Source: Labrys miyagiensis (GTDB lineage Bacteria > Pseudomonadota > Alphaproteobacteria > Rhizobiales > Labraceae). From it: a stretch of 64,000 bases of DNA. The position numbers and the translations under genes were made by a program. The notes under the pieces were generated by a model. It was given only the letters and a program-made list of their open reading frames with translations, searched no databases and was not told the origin of the DNA. Shown here piece after piece: positions 55,048-63,675 of this stretch. Every line of letters begins with the position of its first letter. Positions within the stretch are counted from its first letter, which is position 1. The DNA is taken from assembly GCF_030160835.1 (NCBI RefSeq), contig NZ_BSPC01000005.1:1-64000 (forward strand), given 5' to 3'.

Positions 55048-56016
55048 ATGCCGACGACGACGCCGAAAGGCTTTCTAGCGAAGATCGATCCGCGCGGCTG
55101 GAGCGGCAGGCTGCCGGGCGGCATCATGCCCGGAATTCTCCCGGTGCCGCCGCGGCGGCTCAAGCCGGCCTTGCGCCAGCGCCGTCTGGAGAATATCGGT
55201 CTGCCGATGACCCTCGGACGTATCGGCTCCCTCGAAGTGCGGCTCGCGCAGACCGCCAAGGACGTGAAGCAGGCCCAGAAGCTGCGCTATCGGGTCTTCT
55301 ATGAGGAGATGGCCGCCATCCCCAACACGCTGTCGCTGGTCTCACGGCGCGACCGCGACGAATACGACACGCTCTGCGACCACTTGCTGGTGATCGACCA
55401 TGCCGCTGCGCCCGATGTCCCCGGTAAGCCGGGCGGCCAGGTGGTCGGGACTTACCGCCTGCTGCGCCAGGAGATCGCCGAGCGCCACGGCGGCTTCTAC
55501 TCGGCCTCCGAATATGCGGTCGAGCCGCTGATCACCAGCCACCCGGGCAAGAATTTCCTTGAGCTCGGCCGTTCCTGCGTGCTCCCCGCCTATCGCAACA
55601 AGCGCACGGTGGAACTGCTCTGGCACGGCATCTGGACCTATGTGCTGCATCACAAGATCGACGTGATGCTGGGCTGCGCCAGCCTGGAGGGCACCGAGCC
55701 GAGCCGCCTCGCGCTGCCGCTCGCCTTCCTGCACCACCACGCGCCGGCCGAGGGCGAATGGCGCGTCAAGGCGGTGCCGGAGCGCTACATCTCGATGAAC
55801 CGCATCGCCAGGGAGGGCGTCGACGTCAAGCGGGCGCTCCAGGCCCTGCCGCCGCTGATCAAGGGGTATCTCCGCCTCGGGGCCAGCTTCGGCGATGGCG
55901 CGGTGATCGACCACCAGTTCGGCACCACCGACGTGCTGGTGGTGCTGCCGGTCGAGAAGATCAATGCGCGCTATGTGGAGCATTTCGGCGCGGGCGCGGA
56001 ACGGCACGCGGCGTAG
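55048..56016 (+). CDS. OlsB-like GNAT N-acyltransferase
   Basis: An acyltransferase of about 322 aa (ATG 55048 preceded by AGGGG; a GTG at 55021 is also possible). The core has AQKLRYRVFYEEM, GQVVGTYRLLRQE, FLELGRSCVLPAYRNKRTVE and MLGCASLEGTEPS, as in the OlsB/hemolysin-like group that transfers an acyl chain from ACP to ornithine as the first step of ornithine-lipid synthesis. No olsA is adjacent, so substrate is inferred. Confidence 0.83.
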   Translation: MPTTTPKGFLAKIDPRGWSGRLPGGIMPGILPVPPRRLKPALRQRRLENIGLPMTLGRIGSLEVRLAQTAKDVKQAQKLRYRVFYEEMAAIPNTLSLVSRRDRDEYDTLCDHLLVIDHAAAPDVPGKPGGQVVGTYRLLRQEIAERHGGFYSASEYAVEPLITSHPGKNFLELGRSCVLPAYRNKRTVELLWHGIWTYVLHHKIDVMLGCASLEGTEPSRLALPLAFLHHHAPAEGEWRVKAVPERYISMNRIAREGVDVKRALQALPPLIKGYLRLGASFGDGAVIDHQFGTTDVLVVLPVEKINARYVEHFGAGAERHAA

Positions 56017-56021
56017 GCTGG

Positions 56022-56160
56022 GAGCGCGGGCGTCCATCGGTGTGCCGGTCTTCAGACCGGCACCTTGCAACCAGGGTAAGGTCGAGGGCATGCCGGTCTG
56101 AAGACCGGCACACCGATAGCGTCGCGTTTCCAAGAGCCCGCTGGGAAGCCGGCGCTCCCG
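56022..56160. repeat. Palindromic element nested in another palindromic element
   Basis: Inner perfect 27-bp arms at 56036-56062 and 56091-56117 (core GTGCCGGTCTTCAGACCGGC). Outer parts, GGGAGCGCGGGCGTCC on the left and GTTTCCAAGAGCCCGC with GGCGCTCCCGG on the right, belong to the GCTCTTGG class and appear to be split by the inner element. It lies between convergent genes. Confidence 0.8.
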
Positions 56161-56161
56161 G

Positions 56162-58207
56162 CTATGCCGCCAGGCCGCGCTTCCTGAGCAGCGCCTCGGG
56201 CCGGGGATCATGCCCGCGGAAATCCCGGTACGCCTTCGCGGCGTCCTGCTTGTTGCCGGCCGAATAGACGAATTCCTTCAGCTTGCGGGCCGTTTCCGCA
56301 TCGAAGATATCCCCTGCCCCGACGAAGGCGTCGAAGCCGTCGGCATCCAGCACTTCCGACCAAAGGTAGGAATAATAGGCCGAGGAATAGCCCTCGCCCG
56401 AGAAGACATGCTGGAAATGCGGCGGGCGATGGCGCATCACCATCGCCTTGGGCATGTCGATCTCCTTCAGGACCTTGGTCTCGAAGGCGCCGGCATCGAA
56501 GCCCTCGGTGCTCTCGAGCAGGTGCATTTCGAGGTCCACCAGCGCGGAGGAGACATATTCCACCGTGGCGAAGCCCTGGTTGAAGGTGCGGCTGGCGAGC
56601 AGGCGGTCGAGCAGCGCCTTGGGCATCGGCTCGCCCGTCTTGTAATGCACGGCGTAGCGCTCCAGCACCTGCGGCTGCTCCAGCCAGTGCTCGTAGAGCT
56701 GGGAGGGGAACTCCACGAAGTCACGCACCACGCTGGTGCCCGACAGCAGTGGATAGGTCACGTTCGACAACAGGCCATGCAGGCCGTGACCGAGCTCGTG
56801 GAACAGCGTGCGGGCATCGTCGAAGGAGAGCAGCGTCGGCTCGCCGGCGGCGCCGCGGGCGAAGTTCATGACATTGACGATGATCGGCTTGATCTCGCCA
56901 TTGAGCTTTTCCTGGCTGCGGAAGGCGCTCATCCAGGCGCCGCTGCGCTTGGAGGAACGGGCGAAATAATCGCCATAGAACAGGCCGACGCTCTTGCCCG
57001 CGCTGTCCGTCACCTCGAAGGCACGCACGTCGGGATGATAGACCGGCACGTCCTTGCGCTCGGTGAAGGTGATGCCGAACAGGCGGCTGGCGGTGTCGAA
57101 GGCCGCTTCGATGATCTTGTCGAGCTGCAGGTAGGGCTTCAGCTCGGTCTCATCGAGCTCATATTGCTGCTTGCGCTTCCTCTCGGCGTAATAGCGCCAG
57201 TCCCAGGCCGAGACCTCGATATTGTCACCCTGCTCGGCGGCAAGCTTCTGCAGGCCCTCGCGCTCGATCAGCGCCTGCTTGCGGGCGGGCTTCCACACCG
57301 AGCGCAGGAGATCCATCGCCGCTTCGGGCGTCCCAGCCATGGAATCGTCGAGCCGGTAATGGGCGAAGGTCTCGTAGCCCAGGAGCTTGGCCCGCTCGGC
57401 GCGCAAGGCCACCACTTCGGCGATGATGGCTCGGTTGTCGGTGGCGCCGCCGCCTTCGCCCCGGGCGAGCCAGGCCTTGAAGGCGGTCTCGCGCAGGTCA
57501 CGCCGGGCCGAGAATTGCAGGAAAGGCTCGATAAGCGAGCGCGACAGCGTGACGATATGGCCGCTCTCGCCGCGATCGGTGGCAGCGCCGGCGCTGGCGG
57601 CGACCAGGAAGTCGGGCAGGCCGGCCAGATCGGCCTCGCCGTCGAGCTTCATCACCCAGGATTTCTCGTCATTGAGCACATTCTGGCCGAACTGCGTGCC
57701 GAGGCTGGCGAGCCGCTCGGAAATGGCGGCGAGGCGCTGCTTGACGTCCTCCGGCCTGCCGGCGCCGGCGCGACGAAAGGCCATGTGATAGCGCTCCAGC
57801 ACGCGCAGCTGCTCGGCAGAGAGGCTGAGGCTGTCGCGCTTGGCGTAAACCGCATCGATGCGGCGGAACAGCTTGTCGTTGAGATAGATCGCCGTGTGAT
57901 GGCGCGAGAGGATCGGCGCCATGTCGCGCTCGATCGCCTGGATGTCCTCGTTGGTGTTGGAACCGGCGAGGTTGAAGAACACCGAAGCGACCCGGTCGAG
58001 TGCCTGGCCGGAGCGCTCGAAGGCACCGAGCGTGTTGTCGAACGTCGGCTCCTCCACACTGTCGGCAATCCCGGCGATCTCGGCCTTGTTCGTCGCCAGC
58101 GCGGCATCGAAGGCGGGCCGGTAATGCTCGGTCCGGATCTCGGCGAAGGGCGGTGCGCCGAAGGGGGCGGACCAAGGGGCAAGCAGGGGATTGCTGTCAG
58201 CGGACAT
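56162..58207 (-). CDS. dcp: M3-family peptidase (dipeptidyl carboxypeptidase/oligopeptidase)
   Basis: A 681-aa cytosolic zinc peptidase. FHELGHGLHGLL (His470, Glu471, His474) is the HExxH motif, with the distal Glu ligand in the following FVEFPSQLYEHWL segment. The C-terminal half (PPHFQHVFSGEGYSSAYYSY) is typical of Dcp and OpdA. It degrades short peptides. The reading is on the strand opposite to the Mo-oxidoreductase gene with about 90 bp between starts. Confidence 0.93.
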   Translation of the reverse strand: MSADSNPLLAPWSAPFGAPPFAEIRTEHYRPAFDAALATNKAEIAGIADSVEEPTFDNTLGAFERSGQALDRVASVFFNLAGSNTNEDIQAIERDMAPILSRHHTAIYLNDKLFRRIDAVYAKRDSLSLSAEQLRVLERYHMAFRRAGAGRPEDVKQRLAAISERLASLGTQFGQNVLNDEKSWVMKLDGEADLAGLPDFLVAASAGAATDRGESGHIVTLSRSLIEPFLQFSARRDLRETAFKAWLARGEGGGATDNRAIIAEVVALRAERAKLLGYETFAHYRLDDSMAGTPEAAMDLLRSVWKPARKQALIEREGLQKLAAEQGDNIEVSAWDWRYYAERKRKQQYELDETELKPYLQLDKIIEAAFDTASRLFGITFTERKDVPVYHPDVRAFEVTDSAGKSVGLFYGDYFARSSKRSGAWMSAFRSQEKLNGEIKPIIVNVMNFARGAAGEPTLLSFDDARTLFHELGHGLHGLLSNVTYPLLSGTSVVRDFVEFPSQLYEHWLEQPQVLERYAVHYKTGEPMPKALLDRLLASRTFNQGFATVEYVSSALVDLEMHLLESTEGFDAGAFETKVLKEIDMPKAMVMRHRPPHFQHVFSGEGYSSAYYSYLWSEVLDADGFDAFVGAGDIFDAETARKLKEFVYSAGNKQDAAKAYRDFRGHDPRPEALLRKRGLAA

Positions 58208-58296
58208 GAAGGGCTCTCGATTCGTTGCCGGCTCTTATAGCAGCCGAACTTCCATCGACCGAGATATGCATTATGGTCCGATTTGTGGAGGCCACC

Positions 58297-58965
58297 ATGA
58301 CCGACGACAAGGATCCCGCGACACCTGCCGACTCGAAGCTGACGCGCACCAAGCAGCTGTGGGCGCAAGCCGGCAAGTTCCTGACCGGCCGAGTGGCACG
58401 GCCCGAAAGCGACCGCTTACCGCCCGGTCAGCATCTCGTGAGGGACTGGCCGGTGCTCGATCTCGGCGTGCAGCCGCAGGTGAACCGGCAGACCTGGCAG
58501 CTCGACGTGTTCGGCGCGGTCGAAAATCCGATCGTCTGGGATTTTGAAGCCTACTCCGCCCAGCCGCAGAGTACGGAAGTGTGCGACATCCACTGCGTCA
58601 CCACCTGGTCGCGCTATGACAACCGCTTCGAAGGCCTGTCTACGCAGGCGCTGGCCGAGATCGTCAGGCCCAAAGCCGAGGCCAGCCATGTCGTGCTGCA
58701 TTCCTCCGACGGCTACACCACCAATCTCTCGCTGCAGGATTTCCTCGGCGACGACGTGCTGATCGCCCACACTTGGAACGGCGCCCCGCTTTCACGCGAA
58801 CATGGCGGCCCCGTGCGCCTCGTGGTGCCCCGCCTCTATTTCTGGAAAAGCGCCAAGTGGCTCAGCCGCATCGAATTCGCCACCCGCGACAAGCCGGGAT
58901 TTTGGGAGCTGCGCGGCTATCACAACCGTGGGGATCCATGGCGGGAGGAGCGCTACAGCGCTTGA
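58297..58965 (+). CDS. Sulfite oxidase-like molybdopterin oxidoreductase
   Basis: A 222-aa single-domain Mo-cofactor protein starting at an ATG with GGAG 7 bp upstream. The molybdopterin core shows LDVFGAVENPIVWDF and VCDIHCVTTWSRYDNRFEG, where Cys100 should ligate molybdenum. No signal peptide and no haem domain are present, so it belongs to the short cytosolic branch of unknown electron partner. Confidence 0.85.
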   Translation: MTDDKDPATPADSKLTRTKQLWAQAGKFLTGRVARPESDRLPPGQHLVRDWPVLDLGVQPQVNRQTWQLDVFGAVENPIVWDFEAYSAQPQSTEVCDIHCVTTWSRYDNRFEGLSTQALAEIVRPKAEASHVVLHSSDGYTTNLSLQDFLGDDVLIAHTWNGAPLSREHGGPVRLVVPRLYFWKSAKWLSRIEFATRDKPGFWELRGYHNRGDPWREERYSA

Positions 58966-59164
58966 GGCTCAGGGAGCGTTCCCTGTTCTGTTCGCCCCAT
59001 GGAAAAGGCGGCCGGGCGTGGGCGCACGGCCCTCTGAAACGAGGGAAAAGCACGCCGAATTTGTGAGGCATTTACTTATTAAACGGCGATGACATTCGAT
59101 CTGTTTTCTTTTAAGACGCCATTATTCGTATTTATGACCTTAAATGGCCGACTTATCTAGGCGA

Positions 59165-59178
59165 TAGCGAAATCGCTA
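59165..59178. promoter_or_regulatory. TAGCGA inverted repeat upstream of the GntR gene
   Basis: TAGCGA-AA-TCGCTA, a 14-bp inverted repeat about 100 bp before the GntR start in an AT-rich 310-bp spacer (58966-59276). A plausible autoregulatory operator. The same palindrome is not seen upstream of the second GntR copy. Confidence 0.45.
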
Positions 59179-59276
59179 GGGAACTTGTCTGGCCTTGGAC
59201 GATTGTAATGCCCGAATCGCAACAGGACGGCCGCGAATTGCCGGAGGAAGGGCGGGCTATTCGATGGAGTTCGGGA

Positions 59277-60029
59277 ATGCCAACTAAAGCGCTGTTATCC
59301 AACCATCTTGGGGGCTTCCTGCAGGGCCAGAGCCGTCGTGGGCTTTATCCCGCGATCATCGCCGGGTTCCAAAGCGCCATCGCCGAGAAGGTGCTCAAGC
59401 CTGGCGATATCCTGCCTCCGGAGCGCGATCTCAGTGCGACGCTCGGTGTCTCGCGCAATCTCGTTCGTCGTGCGCTGCATGCGCTGGAAGGCGAGGGTAT
59501 CCTGGTGACGCGCCATGGTTCCGGAACTGTCGTATCGCAGGATTTCCGCCGTTCCACCAATTCCATCCTCGGCTTCTCGGAGGAAACACGCCGGCGCGGC
59601 ATGCACCCCAGCAGCCGGGTCATTCGTGACGTTGTTCGGGTGCCGACAATACCCGAAATACGCGAGCTTGGCCTGGCGATCGACGGCGACATCAGGGAAC
59701 TCGTGCGCGTTCGCCTGGCCGACGACGTGCCCGTGGCGGTGGAGATCGCTCTTCTGCCGGCCTGGACCATCGAACTCAGCTTCGATGGCAGCGGGCAATC
59801 GCTCTATGAAGCCATGGAGGCACGAGGAACCCGGCCTGTGCGGGTGCTGCAGGAGATCAGCGCTACCGCTGCCGATGCCGTCGTCGTCGGGGGTCTCGAC
59901 ATTCGACCGGGCAGTCCAGTGCTAAAAATCACCCGCAAGGGGTTGGATGCCTCAAATATCGTGGTGGAATTCACCACGTCCTATTACCCTGCCGATCAGT
60001 ATATCTGGCTGACGGAACTACGGCGTTGA
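59277..60029 (+). CDS. GntR-family regulator with UTRA domain, copy 1
   Basis: A 250-aa HutC-subfamily regulator. The winged helix (LPPERDLSATLGVSRNLVRR, then ALHALEGEGILVTRHGSG) is followed by a UTRA ligand-binding domain (RVRLADDVPVAVEIALLPAW). GGAG precedes the ATG; the same GGAGTTC-GGAATGCC context occurs before the second copy at 63676. Likely ligand: a sugar acid, amino acid or similar small molecule. No target operon is obvious nearby. Confidence 0.9.
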   Translation: MPTKALLSNHLGGFLQGQSRRGLYPAIIAGFQSAIAEKVLKPGDILPPERDLSATLGVSRNLVRRALHALEGEGILVTRHGSGTVVSQDFRRSTNSILGFSEETRRRGMHPSSRVIRDVVRVPTIPEIRELGLAIDGDIRELVRVRLADDVPVAVEIALLPAWTIELSFDGSGQSLYEAMEARGTRPVRVLQEISATAADAVVVGGLDIRPGSPVLKITRKGLDASNIVVEFTTSYYPADQYIWLTELRR

Positions 60030-60177
60030 GAGTATTCCTGCGAGGCCGAGCGCAACAGAATTTGCCATCCCGGCTGTACCAAAGCAAAAGTCGGGGCGAC
60101 TGTGTATTTAATCGGATGGGAGAGCGCTCCGACGGCGGCGCGGCCGGTTGAGACAGGCCGAACTGGTTGGCGGCGGC

Positions 60178-60242
60178 TTAAAGCGTTTTGCGACTTGACG
60201 AAATCGGCAAGAATCGCAAAGACGCGTCGAAACAAGGAGATA
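60178..60242. repeat. Dispersed repeat, copy 3 (left half only)
   Basis: TTAAAGCGTTTTGCGACTTG to about 60242, then diverges into AAGGGATCGTTAAAAAATAA; the sequence after the break resembles 61250-61325 near copy 4. Confidence 0.75.
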
Positions 60243-61024
60243 AGGGATCGTTAAAAAATAAGTGCATCAAGCGCGACGCTTGCGCCTCTCCTGCTCCCTG
60301 AACACCGGCTTGCCGATGCACTGAATTCTTCAACGATACCCAAGTGTCAGCCTCTTTCGCTTTCCCACCGCAACGCGCAAACGCTCTCGTTCCCACGCCC
60401 TTTCCGGCTGGGTTGATGAGGAGACCGGGCGATGGCGGCTGCGGAGCAGCCGTGAAAGCAAGATCATGGAAGATGCAGGCCGCACTGTCGGTGCAGGCCG
60501 CCATCGCCCCGTTCCGGTTGCCTGGCCCGCTGACAAGGCGTGCAAGGCCACCTGTTTTTCCGCCTTCCGAAGGCGGAGGCGAGCCGGGAGCGGATGGCAC
60601 GGACCATCCGAACCTGAGCCAGCCGGCTCGGTGAAGGGGCTCAGCGCTGCAGTCCTGGCCGGACAGTGGCATGAGCCGTCTTCACCGCATCGGCGGGACG
60701 TGGGGACGAAGGCGTTGACGGGCTCAAGCCCGTCACGCTCCGTCCAGGGATCTTGATCGCGTGGTCTTTCCATCGCGTGGCACTTCCATGGGGTGCCGAT
60801 CCCGTCTGTCCCGCTCATCACCCCCTGGAAGCCGGCTTCGAGAGAAGCAGGACCGCCGTGCGCCTGCCACTTGGATAGGCTGTCGGGGTGGATGGAGGCG
60901 TTCGGAGCCGGGTTGATCATACACCGACCGCTGACGCCTCATTCCGTTAGGGAATAAAACATGGGAGCGAATGAAAGTCAATACTAGTTCTGTGTTTGTC
61001 CCGCGCAATCGGGTGAATGCCCTT

Positions 61025-61138
61025 ATGGTCATCCCGTGCACACTACGCTACCCGGTGATGTGGCGCAGTCAGACCCAACAAGCGTTCGGTCTGACTGCGA
61101 GGCGGCATGGCATGCCGCATCGCGTCCGGGATGACCAT
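61025..61138. repeat. Nested inverted repeat
   Basis: Outer arms ATGGTCATCCCG (61025-61036) and CGGGATGACCAT (61127-61138); inner arms CGCAGTCAGACC (61064-61075) and GGTCTGACTGCG (61088-61099). Same construction as the element at 14827-14958 but different inner sequence. Confidence 0.75.
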
Positions 61139-61383
61139 GAAAGCCTTCGCCCGTTTACCCTGTCTTTTTGTGCTCATTCCGCCGAAGGAGGATGCCAGGC
61201 AGGGTGCTGTCGATTGATCCGGTCGCTGACGAGCGGTTTGACCGGGTAACCAAGGGATCGTTTAAGATCAAGCGCTTCAAGCGCCGCGCCTCTCTCGCAC
61301 TCCCGACACCGGCTTGCCGGTTCACTTATTTTCTAACGGCCCGTAAGGTCAAAACAGCGGTTAAGCTTAAACGCGCTTTGCTC

Positions 61384-61487
61384 TATAGCGTTTTGCGATT
61401 TGACGGAATCGGCAAGAATCGCAAAGACGCGTCGAAACAAAGAGTTAGAGTAAAAATGCGTTTGCGCCTAAACGCGTTTTGCTCTAG
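61384..61487. repeat. 104-bp dispersed repeat, copy 4, with an abutting remnant
   Basis: Full copy directly preceded by a right-end remnant (TTAAACGCGCTTTGCTCTA, about 61367-61385), so two copies lie head to tail. Its GCTCTAG end provides the stop codon of the LuxR gene. Confidence 0.85.
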
Positions 61488-62260
61488 TGATAGGTGACCT
61501 GCCCGCCCGCCATGGACGCCCCGAGGAAGCCGTTTCCACAGTACATCTGTTGCAACTCGACACGGAAACGCTGACGAGCCTGCATCTCGCTCGAATACTT
61601 CACCAGATCGCCGCACAAGCCAGGCAGGGAAGCGGTCGTTTTGACGCTCAGCCTTTTCATGATGTTACGCAGATGGGCCTTCACCGTCCTCTCGCGCAAG
61701 CGGAGCCGCGCGGCGATCTCGGCATTGGACAGGCCCAGGCCGACAGCTTCGATAATCGCGAGTTGGCGAGGCGTGGCACCCGTAAGCCCGCCGAGGCCCG
61801 GAGAGATCTCGCAAGCCCGGTCGACATGCAAGGCCGTGGCGACGCCCGCCCTAGCTTCGGCGCCTGGCGGCACGAAATTACCGCCCATCATGACCACCCG
61901 GGTTGCTGCCACAACGACGTCGACGCTGTCGCGGCTGCAGAGCCAGCCCTTGACGCCGAGGCGCGAGGCCCGCGCGCGATCGTCGACATTGTGCCGATCG
62001 GAAATCAGAATGATCCGGGGCATCGCCAACTTGGGGCCGTGGTAGATGGTTTGCAATTGCTCGAAAGTGGCTTGATCCAATATCAGGATGCCCTTATGTG
62101 GGCTCGCTCCGCCGCGGGCACGGAACCAATCGGACAAGTCAGCAAACCCTTCGACGGTTTCCCGCGGAAATTCCGACGCCAGGACGGTTTCCATGCAACC
62201 GCGCATCAGAGAGCTTTTATTTATCAGTTGGATAGTGGTAATATTCATGGTCTGGTCCAT
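61484..62260 (-). CDS. LuxR/NarL-type regulator with atypical receiver
   Basis: A 258-aa protein from the ATG at 62260. The C-terminal LuxR helix-turn-helix is clear (LTGATPRQLAIIEAVGLGLS, then NAEIAARLRLRERTVKAHLR). The N-terminal receiver-like part keeps a possible phospho-site in GILILDQATF but lacks the usual acidic pair near the start (IQLINKSSL), so phosphorylation is doubtful. The stop codon is supplied by the dispersed repeat end. No partner kinase is nearby. Confidence 0.82.
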   Translation of the reverse strand: MDQTMNITTIQLINKSSLMRGCMETVLASEFPRETVEGFADLSDWFRARGGASPHKGILILDQATFEQLQTIYHGPKLAMPRIILISDRHNVDDRARASRLGVKGWLCSRDSVDVVVAATRVVMMGGNFVPPGAEARAGVATALHVDRACEISPGLGGLTGATPRQLAIIEAVGLGLSNAEIAARLRLRERTVKAHLRNIMKRLSVKTTASLPGLCGDLVKYSSEMQARQRFRVELQQMYCGNGFLGASMAGGQVTYH

Positions 62261-63675
62261 TTTCGTGACTCTTTTCAAAGAGTTTCATCTTTTGAACAGT
62301 ACGGTTCTTTTACGTTCGACCACGACGTGAAAAGACCACTGTACGTTTTCTGTGACTTTAGTTCACTTGAACAACGTAGATTCCACAGCGTTAGCTTGCA
62401 CACTGTGGGTTTCCACACTTCCAAGATAGTCTCGTAACGGAACTGACAAAACTGCTCAGTTCGAACGTCAGCTCTAATCCAAAAGTAGCAAAATTTATGC
62501 TATTCGGACATTTCAGTATTTTTATATTACGCAACGGCATTTGGGGCGATATATCCAGTGATATCGCCGGAGACTGCTTAGCAGAACTCTTGCTTTGCAA
62601 GTCCGTATGCGGCCATCTACTTTGCGCGCCGCACGCGCTTGGTCTGATACACTCGTAAACCACACAAGAACCAATTCTGTCAAGTGGCACCCATAGGTAA
62701 TTAGTGGTATCTGGATCAGGCCACATGGCGCGTTTGAACGATGCAGGTATGTCGTCTTGCAAATCGATGATGAGATCAAATCCTCGGCCAAAGGTACTCC
62801 ATCAATCAGCCGGTATTAAATACGTGGATCGATTTGTATGACTGTTTAACTAAATAGACGTTTGAAGGTCAATGCCTCATAGTTACCTTTTAAAACATTA
62901 CTGTATCATAACGCATATTATACGTAATTATAGGCCGAGAGTGAATGAACTCCCGTGACATGGTGACATAATTGCTATGGCGTCAAAGTTCCTTACTGAA
63001 TCCGGTCGGCCGTGACCGGAAACTGGCGGACCGATATATTGGCGCTTGAGTGGTCTCATTGAACCGTCCGGCGACGCTGGGCACGGACAGGTCGCCGACC
63101 CCCCCCCCCCGCTGGATATCTCGGAGGTGTGCGACTATCCCCTTTGCAATGCCTCCCTGGCGGGAAGAGCGATATCACGGCGGAGATTAGAGGGGTCTTT
63201 CCCGCTTTACCCTGGCTGCGAAACACGCAGATCGGCAGTGGTGCCGCCCCCGAAATCGCCTGCGCACTCACACATGGAGGAGCATGGCCATACCGTTCGC
63301 GATGCGGTATGTCATGCCGCGCCGCAGACAGGGGATCGTAATCTGAGAGAACTCCATTCTCCCGGATCTGTACAGCATCCCTACGATGTAGCGCGCCCGG
63401 AAGGACAGACAAGCCCATATGCGACGGCCCTGCCGAAATTGGGGAGGGCGCCCCAATCTTTCAGGTAATTTACTTATCCGACCTCAGTGACATAGGATCG
63501 ATCTGCTTTTAGAATTTAACTATTCGCGTTTCGGATCCTCGACGGTAGGCGTTGACCGGCGACATCAATATCGCCGGTAAACTCGTCGGAACCGTGATCA
63601 ATCTTCGCACTCAAATCGCATCGGTGCGGCCGCGCATTACCGGACAAATGGGCGGCTATCCGATGGAGTTCAGGA
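62261..63675. other. AT-richer region without a supported gene
   Basis: The first 700 bp have clearly lower GC than the rest of the window and probably include the LuxR-gene promoter. Frames in this region have no domain features. A run of 12 C lies at 63099-63110. The last 200 bp resemble the upstream region of the first GntR gene (TTACTTAT, CGATCTG and TATTCG blocks in the same order). Confidence 0.55.

Larger units (their letters stand above)
60030..61383. other. Gene-poor, repeat-rich region
   Basis: No supportable gene. It contains a truncated copy of the GCTCTAG-ended repeat (60178-60242), a second segment resembling 61250-61325, and a nested inverted repeat at 61025-61138. Long frames between about 60330 and 60920 have repeat-like composition and no domain features. 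Confidence 0.6.

Noticed and set aside
60330-60920. Overlapping frames of 96-196 codons on both strands
   Set aside because: They overlap each other, lack ribosome sites or domains and lie in repeat-like DNA.
62391-62791. Two minus-strand frames upstream of the LuxR gene
   Set aside because: AT-richer DNA with no start context, no conserved-looking domain and overlap with each other in different frames.
63046-63468. 140-codon plus-strand frame and its antisense partner
   Set aside because: Contains the poly-C run, no recognisable motif, unusual composition; not enough support.
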